A stretch of DNA of 9,998 nt from CAYOVG01 sp964407285 (GTDB taxonomy: Bacteria; Desulfobacterota; Syntrophobacteria; Syntrophobacterales; Syntrophobacteraceae), in the NCBI GenBank assembly GCA_964407285.1, contig CAYOVG010000273.1:1-9998 (forward strand), given 5' to 3'. Below are positions 6,081 through 9,998 of this stretch, piece by piece. The position numbers were made by a program, and so were the translations under genes. Numbering within the stretch: the stretch's first letter is position 1; each line of letters opens with the position of its first letter. The notes beneath the pieces were generated by a model that searched no databases, was not told where the DNA came from, and saw only the letters and a program-made list of their open reading frames with translations.

Positions 6081-6872
6081 CTACCTCGGACCGGGGGGCA
6101 GCAGCGATTCGTCCCCCAGGAAGGTGAAGGGGGAGTTGCCGTCGTCGGCGCCGGGTTTGTAGTCGTAGACTTCCTCCACCAGCTTATTCACCTGCTTGTA
6201 GAGCGACCGGAGCGGTATGTTCGCCGGGCACGCCTCCTCGCAAAGCCCGCAGTCGATGCATCGGCCCCCCATGTGGACCGCCCGCACCAGGTGGAAGGAG
6301 GTGTCCGGGGGGAGCCTGTCCGGATCGATGAGCTTCGCGTGGTCGAGGCTGCAGTCGGTGCAGAAGCACACGGGACACACATCCCGGCAGCCGTGGCACC
6401 GCAGGCACCGGTTGAAGTGGGAAAGCCACCACCTGAGGCGGCCCTCCTCGGGCATGGCTTCCAGCTCCTTGAGCCTTGCGCTCGTCTTTACCGGGGCAAC
6501 CGCCTTGCCGTAGTCCACCCGAGTCGGAGCCGGCGCGGCGCACTCGCACGCCTTCGCCAGGTCCGCCGTGCAGGCCTGGCCCACCATCACCACGTTGTCC
6601 CTTCGGAGCTGTTCCCATTTGAAGAGCTCATGGATGGCCCGTTCCTCGCACCCGCGCGCCAGGATGCCGTACTTGCGCTCCGGGTAGTTGCGAGCCTGCG
6701 CCAGCAGCAGCTTCACGATCGGGTAGCGCGCGTGCGTGGCCTTCCAGGGTTCCAGCTCCGCCATGTTTTCCTTCGTGAACAGGTGGGGGAAAAAGAAGCC
6801 GCGGACGGTCTTGTACGCAAAGAACCCGTCAACCAGACCCTCTTCCAGGAGTTTTTTTATCTTCGTATTCAT
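6081..6872 (-). CDS. Cysteine-rich 4Fe-4S protein of HdrA/MvhD locus (FrhB/FdhB-like)
   Basis: A complete 263-residue soluble protein. ATG 6872 has AGGA seven bases upstream. The C-terminal half carries a dense motif, C156-x2-C159-x2-C162-x3-C166-P, extended by C169, C171 and C174. A standard ferredoxin motif follows, C205-x2-C208-x2-C211-x3-C215-P. Together these suggest two [4Fe-4S] clusters, with three extra cysteines available. The N-terminal half has isolated cysteines C75 (ARGCEER), C101 (VGQACTAD), C109 and C111. The wording VMVGQAC resembles the F420-hydrogenase/formate dehydrogenase beta (FrhB/FdhB) group, but no clear F420- or flavin-binding motif is visible, so that kinship is tentative. 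It is 47 bp downstream of mvhD in the same direction, so it is probably an electron-relay subunit of the HdrA-MvhD complex, linking it to a dehydrogenase or acceptor. Its partner and redox direction are unknown. Confidence 0.85.
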   Translation of the reverse strand: MNTKIKKLLEEGLVDGFFAYKTVRGFFFPHLFTKENMAELEPWKATHARYPIVKLLLAQARNYPERKYGILARGCEERAIHELFKWEQLRRDNVVMVGQACTADLAKACECAAPAPTRVDYGKAVAPVKTSARLKELEAMPEEGRLRWWLSHFNRCLRCHGCRDVCPVCFCTDCSLDHAKLIDPDRLPPDTSFHLVRAVHMGGRCIDCGLCEEACPANIPLRSLYKQVNKLVEEVYDYKPGADDGNSPFTFLGDESLLPPGPR

Positions 6873-6919
6873 TCGGAGTTCCTACCTCTCTCCCTCTCGA
6901 AAACTCTTCTCTGCATGCT

Positions 6920-7366
6920 CTAAATCCCTGCCGCGAGCCTCGCCGGGACCGCCTCGAAGGAGGGAGCCGGCCCCATCTTGCGGATATCTTCCGTGAACTC
7001 CCGGACCACCTCGGCGAACTTGATCCCCTCGGCGGCGGAAATCCACTCCAGGCGCAACCGTTTCGGGTTGTAGCCGGTGAAGCCCAGCAACCCGCTCATG
7101 AACCCGGCTCTCTTGATGGTCATGTAGTTGCCCTTGAGGTAATGGCAGTCTCCAATATGACAACCCGCGATCAGAATTCCGTCCGCCCCCCTCCCAAAGG
7201 CGTGCAGCAGGTGGTGCGGAGACACCGTCCCCGAGCACATCACCCGGATCACCCGTATGTTGGGCGGGTACTGCAGGCGGCCCACTCCCGCAAGGTCCGC
7301 CCCGGCGTAGCTGCACCAGTTGCACAAAAATGCCAGGATCTTCGGTTCAAATTTGCTTGCTTCCAC
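6920..7366 (-). CDS. mvhD: MvhD-type [2Fe-2S] electron-transfer subunit
   Basis: A 148-residue protein. In methanogens MvhD carries electrons from the [NiFe] hydrogenase MvhAG, or from formate dehydrogenase, to HdrA. Free-standing or HdrA-linked homologues do this in many anaerobes. The family pattern is complete: C15-x2-C18 in FLCNWCSYAGADLAG, C44 in RVMCSG, and C69 and C74 in GCHIGDCHYLKGNY. These supply ligands for the [2Fe-2S] centre. Length is normal for a stand-alone MvhD. The start is GTG 7366: AGGA lies seven bases upstream, the frame is closed by a stop twelve codons further up, and no ATG lies near the N-terminus. It sits 110 bp downstream of hdrA and 47 bp upstream of the 4Fe-4S gene, consistent with one operon. 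The 110-bp spacer holds no obvious terminator. The gene name is used by family; the electron donor here is not shown by the sequence. Confidence 0.93.
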   Translation of the reverse strand: MEASKFEPKILAFLCNWCSYAGADLAGVGRLQYPPNIRVIRVMCSGTVSPHHLLHAFGRGADGILIAGCHIGDCHYLKGNYMTIKRAGFMSGLLGFTGYNPKRLRLEWISAAEGIKFAEVVREFTEDIRKMGPAPSFEAVPARLAAGI

Positions 7367-7476
7367 GTATCGATCCTCTTCTTGGGTGTATCTCTCGTTC
7401 TATAGGCGCCGGAGAGCGGGGACCGTCTTACCGGCATCCCTCCGCCCTCCGTTCTTCTTCTACCTTCTTCGCACTT

Positions 7477-9998
7477 CTATTCCCACAGGGCTTCGTCGAT
7501 CTGGGCGTAGAGCTGCAGGTGGCTGAACCCCATCAGCGTGATCGCTTCCGAAGTACACGTTGCCGCGCAGGTGCCGCAGCCCTTGCAGAGCGCCTGGTTG
7601 ATATCGCACACTCCCTCCTGTTCGAGGAAGCCGATCGCCCCGAACGGGCAGCAGTTCAAGCAGGCCTTGCAGCCGGAACAGGCGTCCCTGTTGACATGCG
7701 CCACGATTCCGCCGGCCGTGATCGAATCCTTCGCCAGCACCGTTGCGGCGCGCGCCGCGGCCGCCTTGGCCTGGGCGATGCACTCATCGGTGGACTTCGG
7801 GTAGTGGGCGAGCCCGGCCACGAATACGCCTTCAGTAGCGAAATCCACGGGCCGAAGCTTCATGTGGGCTTCCAGGAAGAACCCTTCCGGATTGACCGGC
7901 ACCTTGAAAAGCTTCGCCAACTCCTCTGATTCCTTTGCCGCTTGAGCCGCGCGCTTCCCCTCTTCCGCTCCGACTTCCCTCACCACGACGGCGCTCGCAA
8001 GCGTCAGGATGTCGGCTTTCAGAACCACCGGCCGTTGCAGTACATGATCGGTGACCGTAACCTCGAGCGCGCCGCCCTTCAGTTTCACATCAGGCTTGTT
8101 CTCCAGGTCGTAGCGGATGAAGATGACGCCCTTGGAACGGGCCTCCTTGTAGAGGTATTCCCTCATGCCGAAGGTGCGCATATCCCGGTAGAGGATGTAA
8201 ACATCCATGTCGGGGTTGAGTTCCTTGAGACTCAAAGCGCGCTCCACCGAATGCGTGCAGCACACCCTGCTGCAGTACGGCCGCTCCGGCGTGCGCGACC
8301 CCACGCATTGGATGAACACGGCGGACCCGGCCTTCACCACCGCATCTCGCCGCTCCCGAATGGCCTCATCCAGCTCCAGGCTCAGGAACACCCGGTCGCT
8401 CTTGCCGTACTGGTATTCGTTCGGTTGGTAGGAATGCGCCCCGACGGCGATTACGGCGACGCCGTGGTCCACCTCGCAACGCCCCCCGGCCCCGTCCAAC
8501 ACGGTGTGGAAGTTGCCGACAAAGCCGCCCACTTCCTTCACTTCCGAATTCAGGCGAACGGTCACGAGCGGGTTGCCTTCGACCTTCCCGGCCAGTTCCT
8601 CGACATACGGAGCCACCGGTTTTCCGTCCCAGGTGTTCAGAAGTTTCCGTGCATGACCTCCCAACGCACCGCTCTTCTCGACCAGGGTCACGGGATAGCC
8701 CTGTCCCGCCAGCGCCAGCGCGGCTTCCATTCCGGCCACTCCGCCCCCTATCACCAGGGCGCTCTTGGTGACGTTGAGGCGAATCTCCCGCAACGGCTGC
8801 TGCAGGCTCACCTTCGCGATCGCCATGCGCACCAGGTCTTTGGCCTTCTCCGTGGCGGCCCAAGGTTCCGCCTGGTGCACCCAGGAATCCTGATCGCGGA
8901 TGTTGGCCATCTCGAAGAGGAACCGGTTGAGCCCCGCATCCTTGATGGTATGCTGGAACAGCGGTTCGTGCGTCCTCGGAGAGCACGACGCCACCACCAC
9001 CCGGTTGAGCTTGTGCTCCCGTACGATCTCCTTCATCTTCTCCTGCGTGTCCTGGGAGCAGGTGAACAGGTTCTCGTCCACGTACGCCACGTTGGGAAGA
9101 CCCCTGGCGTAGTCCTTCACCGCGCTCACATCGATGACGGAACCGATATTGATGCCGCAGTGGCAAACAAAGACGCCTATGCGCGGCTCCTCGCCCGAGA
9201 CGTCCCTCTCGGGAAGCTGCTCCACCTTTCGGGCCAAGGAGCCCCGAGCCGGAGCGAGCATCGCGGCCGCATCCGAAGCGGCGGCGGATGCCTCCATGAC
9301 CGACAGGGGAAGGTCCTTAGGCCCCTCAAAAGCGCCACACACGAAAATGCCGGGGCTGCTCGCGCCGACCGGCTCGAATGAAGACACCGAGGCGAACCGG
9401 CCGTCATTCAGATCGATCCCGAGCCTCTTCGAAAGCTCGACGGCCTCGCGAGAACTCTGGAGCCCCACCGACAGAACCACCATATCGAATTCTTCCACAT
9501 GCTGCGTTCCGTCCTCGAGAACGTACGTAATGCACAGATCGTCGCTTCCCGCGATACGTTCCACGGAATGGACCCGGGAGCGCACGAATCGCACTCCGTA
9601 CTCCCCCTTCGCCCGCTCGTAGTACTTTTCGAAGTCCTTGCCGGGAGTCCTCATATCCATGAAGAAGATGGCGGCATCGAGGGGCGACTTGCTGTGCTCC
9701 TTGGCGATCACGGCCTCCTTGATGGCGTACATGCAGCACACGGCGGAACAATAGCCGTTGTCGCAGTTATGGATATCGCGAGACCCCACGCACTGCAGCC
9801 ATGCGATGCGGGAGGGTTCCTTGCGGTCCGAGGGCCGCGCCAGGTGTCCCTGAAAAGGACCGGTGGCGGACAATATCCGCTCGAACTCCATGGATGTGAC
9901 CACATTCGGATGATCGGCATAGCCGTAGGTATCATAAACCGAAGGATCGAACGGTTCGAATCCCGGAGCGGCGATGACCGCGCCCACCCGCACCTCGC
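7477..9998 (-). CDS. hdrA: HdrA-like flavin/Fe-S protein with tandem modules (N-terminus off window)
   Basis: The frame stays open to the right edge, so the GTG at 9993 is not the start. Positions below count it as residue 1 of 838. HdrA is the FAD and polyferredoxin hub of heterodisulfide-reductase-type complexes, where it can bifurcate electrons. Residues 1-250 are the second half of one HdrA module: LQCVGSRD (C68), then YCSAVCCMYAIKEA (C82, C86, C87). Residues 271-760 are a complete second module. It has an N-terminal Fe-S domain (C277 and C279 in CHCG, C312, C337 in SCSPRTHEP), an FAD-binding GGGVAG (416-421) with E439 ending the second strand, and IQCVGSR (C563) with YCSRVCC (C574, C578, C579). 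Residues 765-820 hold two ferredoxin motifs: C772/C775/C778/C782-P and C803/C806/C809/C813. Assuming the first module is like the second, the full protein would exceed about 1,080 residues, against roughly 650 for classical methanogen HdrA. HdrB and HdrC are not visible; they could lie to the right. Confidence 0.93.
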   Translation of the reverse strand, partial: EVRVGAVIAAPGFEPFDPSVYDTYGYADHPNVVTSMEFERILSATGPFQGHLARPSDRKEPSRIAWLQCVGSRDIHNCDNGYCSAVCCMYAIKEAVIAKEHSKSPLDAAIFFMDMRTPGKDFEKYYERAKGEYGVRFVRSRVHSVERIAGSDDLCITYVLEDGTQHVEEFDMVVLSVGLQSSREAVELSKRLGIDLNDGRFASVSSFEPVGASSPGIFVCGAFEGPKDLPLSVMEASAAASDAAAMLAPARGSLARKVEQLPERDVSGEEPRIGVFVCHCGINIGSVIDVSAVKDYARGLPNVAYVDENLFTCSQDTQEKMKEIVREHKLNRVVVASCSPRTHEPLFQHTIKDAGLNRFLFEMANIRDQDSWVHQAEPWAATEKAKDLVRMAIAKVSLQQPLREIRLNVTKSALVIGGGVAGMEAALALAGQGYPVTLVEKSGALGGHARKLLNTWDGKPVAPYVEELAGKVEGNPLVTVRLNSEVKEVGGFVGNFHTVLDGAGGRCEVDHGVAVIAVGAHSYQPNEYQYGKSDRVFLSLELDEAIRERRDAVVKAGSAVFIQCVGSRTPERPYCSRVCCTHSVERALSLKELNPDMDVYILYRDMRTFGMREYLYKEARSKGVIFIRYDLENKPDVKLKGGALEVTVTDHVLQRPVVLKADILTLASAVVVREVGAEEGKRAAQAAKESEELAKLFKVPVNPEGFFLEAHMKLRPVDFATEGVFVAGLAHYPKSTDECIAQAKAAAARAATVLAKDSITAGGIVAHVNRDACSGCKACLNCCPFGAIGFLEQEGVCDINQALCKGCGTCAATCTSEAITLMGFSHLQLYAQIDEALWE

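Noticed and set aside
7942..9381. Plus-strand open frame (479 codons) opposite hdrA
   Set aside because: It lies wholly antisense to HdrA, which has conserved motifs throughout. The shadow translation is His/Arg-rich and has no recognisable fold.
9991..9993. GTG as the start codon of hdrA
   Set aside because: The frame is open through the window edge, and the residues there already lie in the middle of an HdrA flavin domain, so the true start is off-window.

Overview
The window is G+C-rich bacterial DNA. Its gene content is an HdrA/MvhD-type electron-transfer locus beside a full-length PlsB acyltransferase, plus intergenic palindromic repeats. This best fits an anaerobic, sulfate-reducing or syntrophic member of the Desulfobacterota (former Deltaproteobacteria), perhaps a Syntrophobacter relative. 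That placement is inferred from gene types and protein wording; no marker gene is present.

Left part, plus strand (1-1648). The 3' end of a WD40-repeat protein gene enters from the left edge. It is followed 48 bp later by a complete M24-family (aminopeptidase P / creatinase-like) metallopeptidase with all five metal ligands.

Centre (1649-3049). This is 1.4 kb of non-coding DNA between two converging transcription directions. It holds two copies of a two-hairpin palindromic repeat, with the second hairpin resembling the Neisseria dRS3 repeat. It also holds a run of small hairpins, a short degenerate repeat, and a 111-bp MITE-like element with perfect 15-bp terminal inverted repeats and a perfect 9-bp target-site duplication. 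The element sits on the edge of the second palindromic repeat. No believable gene was seen here.

Right part, minus strand (3050-9998). Reading in the direction of transcription from the right edge: a large HdrA protein whose N-terminus is off the window, MvhD, and a small cysteine-rich 4Fe-4S protein form one apparent operon. A strong hairpin follows it. Then an A+T-rich leader precedes plsB, glycerol-3-phosphate 1-O-acyltransferase, which starts membrane phospholipid synthesis.

How the genes fit together. HdrA, MvhD and the 4Fe-4S protein probably form a cytoplasmic complex. In such complexes electrons from a hydrogenase, formate dehydrogenase or other donor enter through the MvhD [2Fe-2S] centre and are distributed by HdrA flavin and Fe-S clusters. 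The visible HdrA carries one complete and one partial HdrA module in a single chain, and HdrB and HdrC are absent from the visible part. plsB, the M24 peptidase and the WD40 gene appear unrelated to this complex. The most interesting items are the tandem-module HdrA with its unusual Fe-S partner and the MITE-like element.
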